Source: Sphingomonas hominis
GTDB lineage: Bacteria; Pseudomonadota; Alphaproteobacteria; Sphingomonadales; Sphingomonadaceae
Length of the DNA stretch: 64,000 nt
Assembly: GCF_013328205.1 (NCBI RefSeq)
Contig: NZ_JABULH010000001.1
Location: forward strand, 945,610 to 1,009,609
Direction: 5' to 3'
Part shown: in pieces, positions 54,865 through 64,000 of the stretch
Layout: each line of letters starts with the position of its first letter
Numbering within the stretch: the first letter of the stretch is position 1
The notes under the pieces: generated by a model
The model's input: only the letters and a program-made list of their open reading frames with translations
Database searches by the model: none
What the model was told of the DNA's origin: nothing
Translations under genes and position numbers: made by a program

Positions 54865-57132
54865 GTGACGCGTTCTGATTTCCTCGCCGGGTGCGTGCTG
54901 CCGATGGCTGCCCTGTGCGCCGCGGCGTCCGTCCCGGCCGCCGCGCAGTCGCTGGCCGATCGTGCGCCGACGCCCGATCCCGCGCTGAGCATTCCCGCCG
55001 ACACCGCGCAGACCCCGCCCCCGACGGGTGACGACCAAGTGCAGTTCAGCTCGTCGTCGCTCGAATACGATTACAATGCCGACATCGTCACCGCTCTCGG
55101 CGACGTGCGCATGACGCGCAGCGGTGAGAAGCTGCGTGCCGAGAAGGTGGTGTGGAACCGCAAGACCGGTCGCGTCGTCGCGAACGGCAACGTCGCGGTC
55201 ACCCACCCGCAGGGCGACGTGGCTTACGGCGATTCGATCGAGCTGACCGACACGTTGAAGGACGGCGTGATCGACAATTTGCTGGTCGTGCTGGAGCGCG
55301 GCGGCCGTCTCGCCGCGGTGGACGGCCGCCGCGACGAGAACGGCACCTATTTCCTCAACCGCGCCGCCTACTCGCCCTGCCCGGTCACCGACGCGAGCAA
55401 TTGTCCCAAGGAGCCGACGTGGAAGATCACAGCGGTCCGCGTCACCTATCGCCCCGATAACGACCGCGTCTATTTCGAGGGCGCGCGCTTCAACCTGTTC
55501 GGGCTCGCCAGCCCGCGCCTGCCGCGTTTCTCCACCAGCACAGCCGATTCGAACAGCACCGGGTTACTAACGCCGGGCCTCGGCATCGATCGGCTGAACG
55601 GTGGCGAGCTGACGCTCCCGTTCAACATCGCGCTCAACCAGAACCGCTCGCTGGTGATCGCGCCGCACATCTTCACGAACGTCGTGCCGCTGTTGGAGGC
55701 ACGCTACCGCGAGGTGAATACGCTTGGCGCCTTCTCGATCGCCGGTTACGCGACATCGGGACGGCGCAGCGAGGATTTGTCGGCGGGCTTCACCACCGCG
55801 ACCGAGCGGGCGTTTCGCGGCTATCTCGATGGAACGATGCGGTTCCAGTTCACGCCCGAGTGGAGCCTGTCGGGCTCCCTGCGCTTGTCGACCGATCGCA
55901 CCTTCACGCGGCGCTACGACATTTCCGACGACGATCGCCTGCGCAGCACCTTCGCGCTCGAGCATATCGACGCCAACAGTTATTTCGCGGTGAGCGGCTG
56001 GGCGACGCAAACGCTGCGCGTCGGTGATCGCCAGTCGATGCAGCCAGTCGCGCTGCCCGAGATCGATTATCGCCGCCGCGTGCAGGACGTGGCGGGCGGC
56101 GTGCTGTCGCTCCAGGCGAACACCCTCGCGATCGGGCGCAAGGCCGGACAGGACACGCAGCGCGCCTTCGCCAGCGCGGAATGGAACCTGCGCCGCCTGA
56201 CCAACTGGGGCCAAGAGGTCACGCTGACTGCCTTCGCGCGCGGCGACGCCTACAACACCAGCGACACCGCCGCGACCGCGGTGGCGAGCTACCGCGGGCT
56301 CAACGGTTTCCAGACGCGCGCGATCGGCGCGGCGGCGATCGACATCAAATGGCCCTTCATCGGCGAACTGTTCGGCGGGACGCAGCGCTGGACCCCGCGG
56401 GTGCAGATCGTCGCCTCGCCGCATGTCGCCAACCTGCGGGTGCCCAACGAGGACGCGCGCGCGGTCGATCTGGCGGACTCGAACCTGTTCGCGCTCAATC
56501 GCTTTCCCGGATACGACCGCTGGGAAGACTCGTCGCGCGTCACTTATGGTGGCGAATGGGCGTTCGATCGTCCGGGCCTGTCGATCGACACGACAATCGG
56601 CCAGAGCTACCGACTCGACTCGCGTCCCACGATCCTGCCGGTCGGTACCGGACTGTCGGACAGCTTTTCCGACATCGTCGGTCGAACCAACGTGCGCCTG
56701 CGCGACCTGATCACCTTCACGCACCGTTACCGGCTCGACAAGGATAATCTCGACGTGCGTCGCAACGAGATCGACGCAACCGTGGGCTCGTACACGACCT
56801 ACGCGACGGTCGGTTATCTGCGCCTCAACCGCGACATCGATCCCGCCGTCGGATTGCAGGACCGCGAGGAGGTCCGCTTCGCCGGACGCGCTGCCTTTGC
56901 GCGTTTCTGGTCGGTGTTCGGCTCGGCGGTGGTCGACCTGACCGACCGCGAGGAAGACGTGCTGTCGTCGAGCGACGGGTTCGACCCGATCCGCCACCGG
57001 CTGGGTGTTGCCTACGAGGACGATTGCCTGGAGCTCGGACTAACCTGGCGACGCGATTACCGCACCACCGGCGACGTGCGCGCGGGCAACAGCTACCTGT
57101 TGACGCTGGCGTTGAAGGGGCTCGGACGCTAA
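54865..57132 (+). CDS. lptD: LPS-assembly protein LptD
   Basis: Outer-membrane beta-barrel that inserts lipopolysaccharide (or, in sphingomonads, possibly other envelope glycolipids) into the outer leaflet. It is 755 residues from GTG 54865. The signal peptide is PMAALCAAASVPAAAQSLAD. Residues about 60-190 are the LptA-like jellyroll (YDYNADIVTALGDVRMTRSG, VVANGNVAVTHPQGDVAYGD). From about 300 to the end is the LptD barrel, closing in LLTLALKGLGR. Two Cys (YSPCPVTDASNCPK) could form part of the disulfide switch. First gene of lptD-surA-pdxA-rsmA. Confidence 0.95.
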   Translation: MTRSDFLAGCVLPMAALCAAASVPAAAQSLADRAPTPDPALSIPADTAQTPPPTGDDQVQFSSSSLEYDYNADIVTALGDVRMTRSGEKLRAEKVVWNRKTGRVVANGNVAVTHPQGDVAYGDSIELTDTLKDGVIDNLLVVLERGGRLAAVDGRRDENGTYFLNRAAYSPCPVTDASNCPKEPTWKITAVRVTYRPDNDRVYFEGARFNLFGLASPRLPRFSTSTADSNSTGLLTPGLGIDRLNGGELTLPFNIALNQNRSLVIAPHIFTNVVPLLEARYREVNTLGAFSIAGYATSGRRSEDLSAGFTTATERAFRGYLDGTMRFQFTPEWSLSGSLRLSTDRTFTRRYDISDDDRLRSTFALEHIDANSYFAVSGWATQTLRVGDRQSMQPVALPEIDYRRRVQDVAGGVLSLQANTLAIGRKAGQDTQRAFASAEWNLRRLTNWGQEVTLTAFARGDAYNTSDTAATAVASYRGLNGFQTRAIGAAAIDIKWPFIGELFGGTQRWTPRVQIVASPHVANLRVPNEDARAVDLADSNLFALNRFPGYDRWEDSSRVTYGGEWAFDRPGLSIDTTIGQSYRLDSRPTILPVGTGLSDSFSDIVGRTNVRLRDLITFTHRYRLDKDNLDVRRNEIDATVGSYTTYATVGYLRLNRDIDPAVGLQDREEVRFAGRAAFARFWSVFGSAVVDLTDREEDVLSSSDGFDPIRHRLGVAYEDDCLELGLTWRRDYRTTGDVRAGNSYLLTLALKGLGR

Positions 57133-57208
57133 GCCGAGGTTCAGCAAGGTCGGGGCAGGACTTCGACGTGGCCGATCGCGGCTGGAACAGGAATTCGAGA
57201 CGCTTGTG

Positions 57209-58567
57209 ATGACGAAGACGAAGGGCGCGCTGCTGACACGTCGTGCGATGGCATCGCTGCTAGGGCTGGCGATCACGACCGCTGCGGTCGCGCAGACGGT
57301 GGACGACCAATCGCTGCCCGACAACACCGGGCTCAACATTCCCGCCAATCTGCAGATCTTCGGCAAGGTCGATCCGAACATCCGCAAGGCGACGGCGATC
57401 GTCAACGAGACCGTTATCACCGGCACCGACGTCGATCAGCGCGTGGCGCTGATCGCGGCGGCGAACCAAGCCAAATTGACCAACGAGGATCGCGAGCGCC
57501 TGCGCCTGCAGGTCCTGCGGCAGTTGATCGACGAAACGCTGCAGATCCAGCAGGCGAAGACTGCCGACATCACCGTCTCCAAGGAGGAGATGGACCAGAG
57601 CCTCGCGCGTGTCGCCAAGCAGTTCAACAAGTCGCCGGCAGAGTTTGCCGCCTGGCTGCGTGACCAGGGCTCGTCCGATCGTTCGATGCGGCGGCAGATC
57701 GAGGGCGAACTCGCTTGGAACCGTTACCTGCGCAAGCGGGTCGAGCCGTTCGTCAACGTCGGCGACGAAGAGGTCAAGGCGATCATCGACCGCCTGCAAG
57801 CCGCCAAGGGCACCGAGGAATATCATCTCGCCGAGATTTACCTGAACGCGACGCCCGATCAGCAGACGCAGGTCGAGGCACAAGGTCGCCAGATCATCGG
57901 CGAAATTCAGAAGGCGCAGGCGCCGTTCAGCTATTTCGCGCGCAACTATTCGGCGGCGACGACGCGCGCAGTTGGCGGCGACCTGGGCTGGGTACGCGCG
58001 GCGCAGTTACCCGCAGAACTATCGCAGGCGAGCCAGCAGATGCAGGTCGGCCAGGTCGCCGGCCCGATCCCGGTGCCGGGCGGTTATTCAATCCTATACT
58101 TGGTCGACAAGCGACAGGTGCTGACCGCCGATCCGCGCGACGCTCGGCTCAGCTTGAAGCAGATGACAATCAAGTTCCCGGCGAACACCACGCAGGCACA
58201 GGCAAGCGCGCGCACCGCACAGTTCGCGACCGAAATCCGCAAGCTGCAAGGCTGCGGTTCGGTCGACAAGGTCGGGCAGACGTTGAACGCAGAGGTGGTT
58301 CAGAATGACACGGTGCGGATCCGCGACCTGCCGGGACCGCTGCAAGAGATTATGGCCAAGTTGCAGGTCGGCCAAGCATCGCCGCCGTTCGGTTCGCCGA
58401 CGGAAGGCGTTCGCACGCTGGTGCTGTGCGGCCGCGACGATCCGGTCTCGGGACAGCTGCCGGGTGCCGAGCAGATCCAGAGCCAGTTGGAACAGCAACG
58501 CGTCAACCTGCGCGCGCAACAGGCGTTGCGCGACCTTCGTCGCGACGCGGTGATCGACTATCGCTGA
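57209..58567 (+). CDS. surA: SurA-like periplasmic peptidyl-prolyl isomerase
   Basis: Chaperone for outer-membrane proteins, including LptD. It is 452 residues from ATG 57209 (GTG 57206 is in frame one codon earlier). The signal is GALLTRRAMASLLGLAITTA. A SurA_N helical domain (IRKATAIVNETVITGTDVDQ, LRQLIDETLQIQQAKTADI) precedes a parvulin domain (EYHLAEIYLNATPDQQTQVE, then GGDLGWVRAAQLPAELSQAS), and a second partial PPIase-like region follows. Placed after lptD and before pdxA-rsmA as in most proteobacteria. Confidence 0.93.
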   Translation: MTKTKGALLTRRAMASLLGLAITTAAVAQTVDDQSLPDNTGLNIPANLQIFGKVDPNIRKATAIVNETVITGTDVDQRVALIAAANQAKLTNEDRERLRLQVLRQLIDETLQIQQAKTADITVSKEEMDQSLARVAKQFNKSPAEFAAWLRDQGSSDRSMRRQIEGELAWNRYLRKRVEPFVNVGDEEVKAIIDRLQAAKGTEEYHLAEIYLNATPDQQTQVEAQGRQIIGEIQKAQAPFSYFARNYSAATTRAVGGDLGWVRAAQLPAELSQASQQMQVGQVAGPIPVPGGYSILYLVDKRQVLTADPRDARLSLKQMTIKFPANTTQAQASARTAQFATEIRKLQGCGSVDKVGQTLNAEVVQNDTVRIRDLPGPLQEIMAKLQVGQASPPFGSPTEGVRTLVLCGRDDPVSGQLPGAEQIQSQLEQQRVNLRAQQALRDLRRDAVIDYR

Positions 58568-58574
58568 GCCGGGC

Positions 58575-59576
58575 ATGACCCCGATCGTCGTCTCGATGGG
58601 TGACCCGGCCGGAATCGGACCGGAAATCATCGCGAAGGCCTGGGCTGCTCGCGTCGAACATGACTTGCCCCCCTTCGTCGTGATCGGCGACCTTCGGGCG
58701 TTTGCGGCAGTGTGGCAGGGCCCAATTGTCGAGGCCACGACGCTCGGCCACGTGCCGGCGACCTTCGGTGACGCGTTGCCGGTAATGGCTGTCGATGCCG
58801 GCGGTACAGTGGTGCCCGGGCGGCCCGACATGGAGGGCGCGCGCAGTGCGCTGGAGGCGCTGGAAACCGCGACTGTGCTGGCACGCTCGGGTGCCGCCCG
58901 CGCGTTGGTGACGGCACCCGTCGGAAAGGCGCAGCTCTACCAAGTGGGGTTCACGCCACCGGGTCAGACCGAGTTCGTCGCTGATCGCTGCGGCGTGTCG
59001 CGCGACGATGCCGTGATGATGCTCGCAGGGCCATCGCTGCGCGTCGTGCCGATCACCACGCACGTGCCGCTCGCCGAGGTGCCACGTCTGCTGACGGTCG
59101 ATCTGATCGTTGCCAAGGCGCGGGTGACCGCGCGCGAACTCCGCGACAGTTTTGGCATCGCGCATCCGCGACTCGCCTTTGCCGGGATCAATCCTCATGC
59201 TGGTGAGGGTGGTGCACTCGGTCGCGAGGAGATCGACGTGATCGAGCCTGCGATTGAGCAACTTCGTGCAGAAGGGATCGAGACAACGGGACCGGTCGCG
59301 GCCGACACGATGTTCCATCCGCGTGCGCGCGAACGCTACGATGCCGCGATGTGCGCTTACCACGATCAGGCGTTGGTGCCGCTCAAGACCCTGCATTTCG
59401 ACGAAGGCGTCAACGTCACGCTCGGCCTACCGATCGTGCGCACCTCGCCCGATCACGGCACCGCCTTCGGTATCGCCGGACAGGATCAAGCGCATCCCGG
59501 TGCGATGATCGCGGCGATCCGAATGGCGGATACGCTGGCGTGCAACCGGCAGCAACGCGCCGCCGCTCGCCCGTGA
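58575..59576 (+). CDS. pdxA: 4-hydroxythreonine-4-phosphate dehydrogenase
   Basis: Oxidises 4-phosphohydroxy-L-threonine for pyridoxal 5'-phosphate synthesis. It is 333 residues. [17 protein letters not shown] is the N-terminal signature. Metal-binding His lie in [10 protein letters not shown] and [20 protein letters not shown], with [15 protein letters not shown] and [14 protein letters not shown] also conserved. The stop overlaps the GTG start of rsmA. Confidence 0.97.
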   Translation: MTPIVVSMGDPAGIGPEIIAKAWAARVEHDLPPFVVIGDLRAFAAVWQGPIVEATTLGHVPATFGDALPVMAVDAGGTVVPGRPDMEGARSALEALETATVLARSGAARALVTAPVGKAQLYQVGFTPPGQTEFVADRCGVSRDDAVMMLAGPSLRVVPITTHVPLAEVPRLLTVDLIVAKARVTARELRDSFGIAHPRLAFAGINPHAGEGGALGREEIDVIEPAIEQLRAEGIETTGPVAADTMFHPRARERYDAAMCAYHDQALVPLKTLHFDEGVNVTLGLPIVRTSPDHGTAFGIAGQDQAHPGAMIAAIRMADTLACNRQQRAAARP

Positions 59577-60400
59577 GCAATCCAACCGTCGACCTGCCGC
59601 CGCTGCGCGAGGTGATCGCGCGCTTCGGGCTGAACGCGTCTAAGGCGTTGGGGCAAAATTTCCTGTTCGACGCGCAATTGCTCGGCCGCATTGCGCGTGT
59701 TCCGGGCGAGCTGGATGGGCAGGAGGTGCTGGAGATCGGTCCTGGCCCCGGTGGACTGACCCGCGCGCTCTTGGCGACCGGAGCACGGGTGACCGCCATC
59801 GAGCGCGACCGGCGCTGCATACCGGCGCTGGCCGAACTGGAAGCCGCCTACCCGGGCAAACTACGCGTGATCGAGGGCGACGCGACCGAGATCGATGCGC
59901 GGGCGCTGTTCGATGGCAAGCCGCACATCGTGTCCAACCTGCCGTATAACGTCGGCACGCCGTTGCTGGTCGGGTGGCTGTCGGCCGAGTGGGCGCCGTG
60001 GTGGCAGTCGTTGACGCTGATGTTCCAGCGCGAGGTCGCCGATCGGATTGTCGCGCCGGTGGCGAGCGATGCCTACGGGCGGTTGGCGGTATTGTCCCAG
60101 TGGCGCAACCGGGCCAAGCTGGCGATGCCGGTGCATCGTTCCGCCTTTACCCCGCCGCCCAAGGTGATGTCGGCGGTGGTGCACATCACCCCGGCGGACG
60201 AGCCCGCGGGTGTGCGGCTCGACGTGCTAGAGCGAGTCACCGCGGCTGCGTTCGGGCAACGTCGCAAAATGCTGCGCCAGAGTCTGCGCGGCGTGCCGGG
60301 CGCGCTGGAGGCGCTGGAGGCCGAGGGGATAGATCCGACGCGCCGTGCGGAAACGGTGTCGGTGCCCGAGTTCGTCGCGGTCGCCCGGCGATTGAGCTAG
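59573..60400 (+). CDS. rsmA: 16S rRNA dimethyladenosine transferase
   Basis: KsgA-type enzyme that dimethylates A1518 and A1519 in the 3' hairpin of 16S rRNA. It is 275 residues from GTG 59573 ([20 protein letters not shown] when initiated). The SAM site is [20 protein letters not shown], the catalytic [11 protein letters not shown], and the C-terminal helical domain has [20 protein letters not shown]. Coupled to pdxA. Confidence 0.97.
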   Translation: MSNPTVDLPPLREVIARFGLNASKALGQNFLFDAQLLGRIARVPGELDGQEVLEIGPGPGGLTRALLATGARVTAIERDRRCIPALAELEAAYPGKLRVIEGDATEIDARALFDGKPHIVSNLPYNVGTPLLVGWLSAEWAPWWQSLTLMFQREVADRIVAPVASDAYGRLAVLSQWRNRAKLAMPVHRSAFTPPPKVMSAVVHITPADEPAGVRLDVLERVTAAAFGQRRKMLRQSLRGVPGALEALEAEGIDPTRRAETVSVPEFVAVARRLS

Positions 60401-60420
60401 GCGCCCAAGCCTCCGCCCGT

Positions 60421-60921
60421 TCAGTCCTTCGCGATGGTGGGATTGACGCTGACCTGCGCGGTGGTGACCGGGGGACCTTTGGCGATACGCGTCGCGAGCG
60501 CAGTCGCCTGCGGGCATTGGCCCTTGCAGAGCGTGCGGACGCGCGCGAGGTTCTGCTTGGCGCGTTCCACCGCACCCTTGGCGACCATCGCCTCGCCCTG
60601 CCCGCTGAGCGCGTCGACGTCGTTGGGTTCGAGCAGCAGCGCCTCGCGGTACAGGCGGATCGCCTTGCCGGGCAGCCCGCGCGCTTCCGACACGTCGGCG
60701 AGAACGACGAATGCCTGACGGTTACGCGGGTCGACCGCCAGCGCGGTTTCGAGCAGGTCCGTCGCGCCGTCGAGGTTGCCCGCGGCACGTGCCGCCTGCG
60801 CCTGCTTGACCAAGGCGACGCTACGCGGGTCGAGTTGATCGTCGGGGCGCTGCCCGTGCAGCGAGGTCGAGATCGAGGCCGCAGCCAGCCCGAGCGCGAC
60901 GGCCAGGGAAGTAAAACGCAT
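60421..60921 (-). CDS. Exported tetratricopeptide-repeat protein
   Basis: A 166-residue protein from ATG 60919-60921. The signal is MRFTSLAVALGLAAASISTS. At least two TPR units follow: [20 protein letters not shown] and FVVLADVSEARGLPGKAIRL with YREALLLEPNDVDALSGQGE. The C-terminus has a Cys pair in LCKGQCPQA. Probably periplasmic scaffold or adaptor; partner unknown. Immediately downstream of rsmB on the same strand. Confidence 0.8.
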   Translation of the reverse strand: MRFTSLAVALGLAAASISTSLHGQRPDDQLDPRSVALVKQAQAARAAGNLDGATDLLETALAVDPRNRQAFVVLADVSEARGLPGKAIRLYREALLLEPNDVDALSGQGEAMVAKGAVERAKQNLARVRTLCKGQCPQATALATRIAKGPPVTTAQVSVNPTIAKD

Positions 60922-60954
60922 GATCGGCTCCAGCTTCGGCACGATGACAGCGGG

Positions 60955-62130
60955 TTAGCATGGTGCCCGAAGGCGTGCGACAAAAAAGCCGTCGCTGTTG
61001 TCGTGCGCCGGGGTCAGCCGAACGCCCAAGCCGTGGAGCCGGCCGAGCGGCAGCGACACCGCCTCTGCATGCCAGCGGGGATGCGCGGCGAGAAAGGCGT
61101 CGACTTGGTTCCTCCCCTCGGCATCGAGCAACGAGCAGACGATGTACACCAAGGCACCGCCCGGCTTCACCAGCGGCGCGCCGAGCGCGAGCACGTGGCG
61201 CTGTGTGGCGACGAAGCGGTCGATCCGCGCCGGGCTGAGCCGCCAGCGCGCCTCGGGGTTGCGGCGCCACGTGCCGGTGCCCGAACACGGTGCGTCGATC
61301 AGCACCACGTCGGCGGCGGCGCGGAGCGGCAGAAGCGCGTCGGCTTCGCGACCGGCGTCGAGCAGCAACGGTTCGATGATCGTCGCACCCGCCGCCGTCG
61401 CGCGCGGTTCGAGGCGACGCAGGCGGGCGCGGTCGATGTCGGCGGCGACGATCCGGCCGTCGTTCGCCATCGCGGCGGCGAGCGCGAGGCTCTTGCCCCC
61501 TGCCCCCGCGCACAGGTCGACCACGGTCATGCCGGGCTGCGCCGCGGCAGCGAGCGTCACCGCCTGGCTGCCGGCATCCTGCACCTCCAGTCGGCCAGCG
61601 AATGGCGCGAGGTCGGTGCCGGCGGGCAAGCGTAGCGCGTCAGGCAGCCCGACGATCGGTTGTGGCTCGCGCAACTCGGGCGCGATGGCATCGGCCGTGG
61701 CAAGCAACGTGTTGACGCGCACGTCGAGCGGCGCGCGCCCGGTTAGCGCGCCTTGTTCCTCGGCAGAGAGACCAGAGGCCGACAGCCGCTCCATCAACCA
61801 GGCCGGTGCGATGCCCGGCGTGGCGGTATCCTCGTTCGCCGCGATCGGCAGTGGCGCGTGGGTAGAGCCGTCGAAAGTCGCGGCGATCGCCGGATCGGTC
61901 TTGGCGAGCGCGACCATTGCGTCACGGCCGTTCGCCGGCCGCTCGCCGAGGAGGCGGATCGCAGCATAAACCAGTTCGCGTACCGCGCGGCGGTCCTTCG
62001 AGCCGGCGTAGCGGCGCTGCGCGAAATAACGCGCGATCAGCGTGTCGGCGGCGGCGCCGTTATCGGCGGCGGCGGCGACGATCGCGTCGAGCAGGTCGAT
62101 CGCGGCCTGGGTACGGGCGGCGGGGGTCAT
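60955..62130 (-). CDS. rsmB: RsmB/NOP-family rRNA (cytosine-5) methyltransferase
   Basis: A 391-residue m5C RNA methyltransferase. The N-terminal NusB-like domain (ARTQAAIDLLDAIVAAAADN, SKDRRAVRELVYAAIRLLG) precedes the methyltransferase. The SAM-binding motif is VVDLCAGAGGKSLALAA, and the catalytic Cys motif DAPCSGTGTWRRNPEARW is followed by LVYIVCSLLDAEGRNQVDAF. Substrate is probably 16S C967. Start ATG 62128-62130 overlaps the stop of a long open frame through the repeat array. That frame is rejected as a gene. Confidence 0.93.
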   Translation of the reverse strand: MTPAARTQAAIDLLDAIVAAAADNGAAADTLIARYFAQRRYAGSKDRRAVRELVYAAIRLLGERPANGRDAMVALAKTDPAIAATFDGSTHAPLPIAANEDTATPGIAPAWLMERLSASGLSAEEQGALTGRAPLDVRVNTLLATADAIAPELREPQPIVGLPDALRLPAGTDLAPFAGRLEVQDAGSQAVTLAAAAQPGMTVVDLCAGAGGKSLALAAAMANDGRIVAADIDRARLRRLEPRATAAGATIIEPLLLDAGREADALLPLRAAADVVLIDAPCSGTGTWRRNPEARWRLSPARIDRFVATQRHVLALGAPLVKPGGALVYIVCSLLDAEGRNQVDAFLAAHPRWHAEAVSLPLGRLHGLGVRLTPAHDNSDGFFVARLRAPC

Positions 62131-62218
62131 GGTTGCGGCTCGTACGGGCGGTGGGCGGCCCGGTGCAAGTCGGCACGCGGAGAGAGCGGCAACCGGGTGA
62201 CTGCCGCGTCCGCGGCGC

Positions 62219-62496
62219 GGAAGGTCATGCGAAGGTCACACCAACGCGAGCTGCCATCGACGTGGGCGGAACTGATCTTGCGGCGAAAGGTCATGCTAAG
62301 ATCACGCCAAGGCGTAACGCAGCCGTGACGACCAACCCCTGCCTGAGCGTGGAAGGTCATGCGAAGGTCACGCCAATGCAGGCCGCGATCAGCGTGCCGG
62401 CGGTGGAAGGTCACGCTAAGGTCACTCCAAGACGCGACGCGATCGCGGAGACGAATACGTGCTTGCCCGCGGAAGGTCACACGAAGGTCACGCCAA
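62219..62496. repeat. Five-copy regularly spaced 26-nt AAGGTCA repeat array
   Basis: Copies start at 62219, 62285, 62351, 62405 and 62471, so spacing is 66, 66, 54 and 66 nt. Consensus on the plus strand is GGAAGGTCAYGCG then AAGGTCACGCCAA (two halves, AAGGTCA repeated at 11 nt). The spacers are 40, 40, 28 and 40 nt; spacers 2 and 4 match at about 57 percent of positions, so the whole block looks like a diverged 66-bp tandem repeat in which the 26-nt core has been kept. The array occupies the middle of the 639-base gap between guaB (stop 62770) and rsmB (start 62130). The remaining 62497-62769 shows no gene; a TTGACA at 62515-62520 is a lone promoter-like hexamer. No cas genes. Not CRISPR. 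Confidence 0.85.
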
Positions 62497-62769
62497 GGCG
62501 CGCCGTGCCAACGCTTGACAGGACGAGCTGATGACGAGCCGTTCGCGCGGTTGAGCGTGTCGCGTTCACCACTTACCCGAACGCCTGCACACGCGCGCAG
62601 AAAAGGTGAGCGCTCGCGAACGAGGCTAGGGGCACGCAGCCTGACGTTACGCGCGCGTAGACCAGGCCAAGTCGACGATACCTCGCCAGCATCACGCAGT
62701 TCGGCTGATCCGGGTTCGGGTGCGCGCACGGGGCCACGATGGCACGGTGCGGGTGCGTAGGACAGTGCC

Positions 62770-64000
<1,231 letters not shown>

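Noticed and set aside
62219-62244. PhoB (Pho) box in the repeat core
   Set aside because: The 7-4-7 direct-repeat geometry is the same, but the half-site is AGGTCAY and not CTGTCAY, and no phosphate gene is adjacent. The pit gene at 27980 has no such site in front of it.
62219-62496. CRISPR array
   Set aside because: Five degenerate repeats with spacers of 40, 40, 28 and 40 nt, spacers partly alike, and no cas genes or leader. It behaves as a diverged tandem repeat and not as an adaptive array.
62127-62729. 200-codon minus-strand gene across the repeat array
   Set aside because: No ribosome-binding site or recognised domain; Arg-rich composition is typical of chance open frames in GC-rich DNA. 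Kept as a finding because of the codon-phased repeats, but not annotated as a gene.

Overview
The window is about 64 kb of GC-rich chromosomal DNA, judged by eye. It looks like a sphingomonad (Sphingomonadales, Alphaproteobacteria, most likely Sphingomonas). The reasons are the gene order (psd-pssA; lapA-pyrF-trpFBA-accD-folC; ppk-ppx with an Hda-like gene and purMN; lptD-surA-pdxA-rsmA), the heavy use of ATGA, GTGA and TGATG stop/start overlaps, LexA sites of the alphaproteobacterial GAAC-N7-GAAC type, and one promoter of the EcfG general-stress type. No phage, integrase, transposase, rRNA, cas gene or obvious island is visible. This is a core chromosomal segment.

Layout. 0-4.3 kb: 5' part of rpsB, a short SOS-type control region with a small membrane protein, psd-pssA for phosphatidylethanolamine synthesis, icd and an exported protein. 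4.4-8.4 kb: a Kef-type antiporter, a GT4 glycosyltransferase, and a DUF2218-PadR unit with two matching palindromes at its promoter. 8.5-15.3 kb: rarA, a serine hydrolase, a DUF429-like protein, tRNA-Thr(TGT), an EEP-fold hydrolase and a patatin. 15.3-21.5 kb: lapA-pyrF-small ORF-trpF-trpB-trpA-accD-folC on one strand. 21.6-33.6 kb: DUF6628-like protein, ampG, an orphan response regulator, rluB with a very long basic tail, rsmD, an MHS transporter, a PiT phosphate transporter, uvrD, a DUF5872-like protein, DoxX and a WYL-like protein. 33.6-41.4 kb: prolyl oligopeptidase, then DUF423, a second Kef antiporter, an Fe-S scaffold, CvpA and radA on the minus strand, and a stress-type periplasmic repeat protein. 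41.4-49.6 kb: alaS, ppx, ppk, Hda-like and a DUF2066-like exported protein, all minus. 49.7-54.7 kb: purM-purN-yjbR, then GNAT, ndk, holC and pepA on the minus strand. 54.9-60.4 kb: lptD-surA-pdxA-rsmA. 60.4-64 kb: TPR protein, rsmB and guaB (cut by the right edge).

Most of the sequence is housekeeping: nucleotide, tryptophan and phospholipid synthesis, outer-membrane assembly, ribosome maturation and DNA repair. The unexplained part is non-coding. The 640-base gap between guaB and rsmB carries five copies of a 26-nt element at 66, 66, 54 and 66 nt spacing. Each copy is itself two AAGGTCA half-sites 11 nt apart. A sixth, solitary copy lies in the opposite orientation at 32290-32315, ahead of the DUF5872-like gene. 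This looks like an undescribed repeat or protein-binding-site family. Two further regulatory signals deserve checking: a LexA-type box in front of an uncharacterised 77-residue membrane protein, and a second one directly in front of radA.
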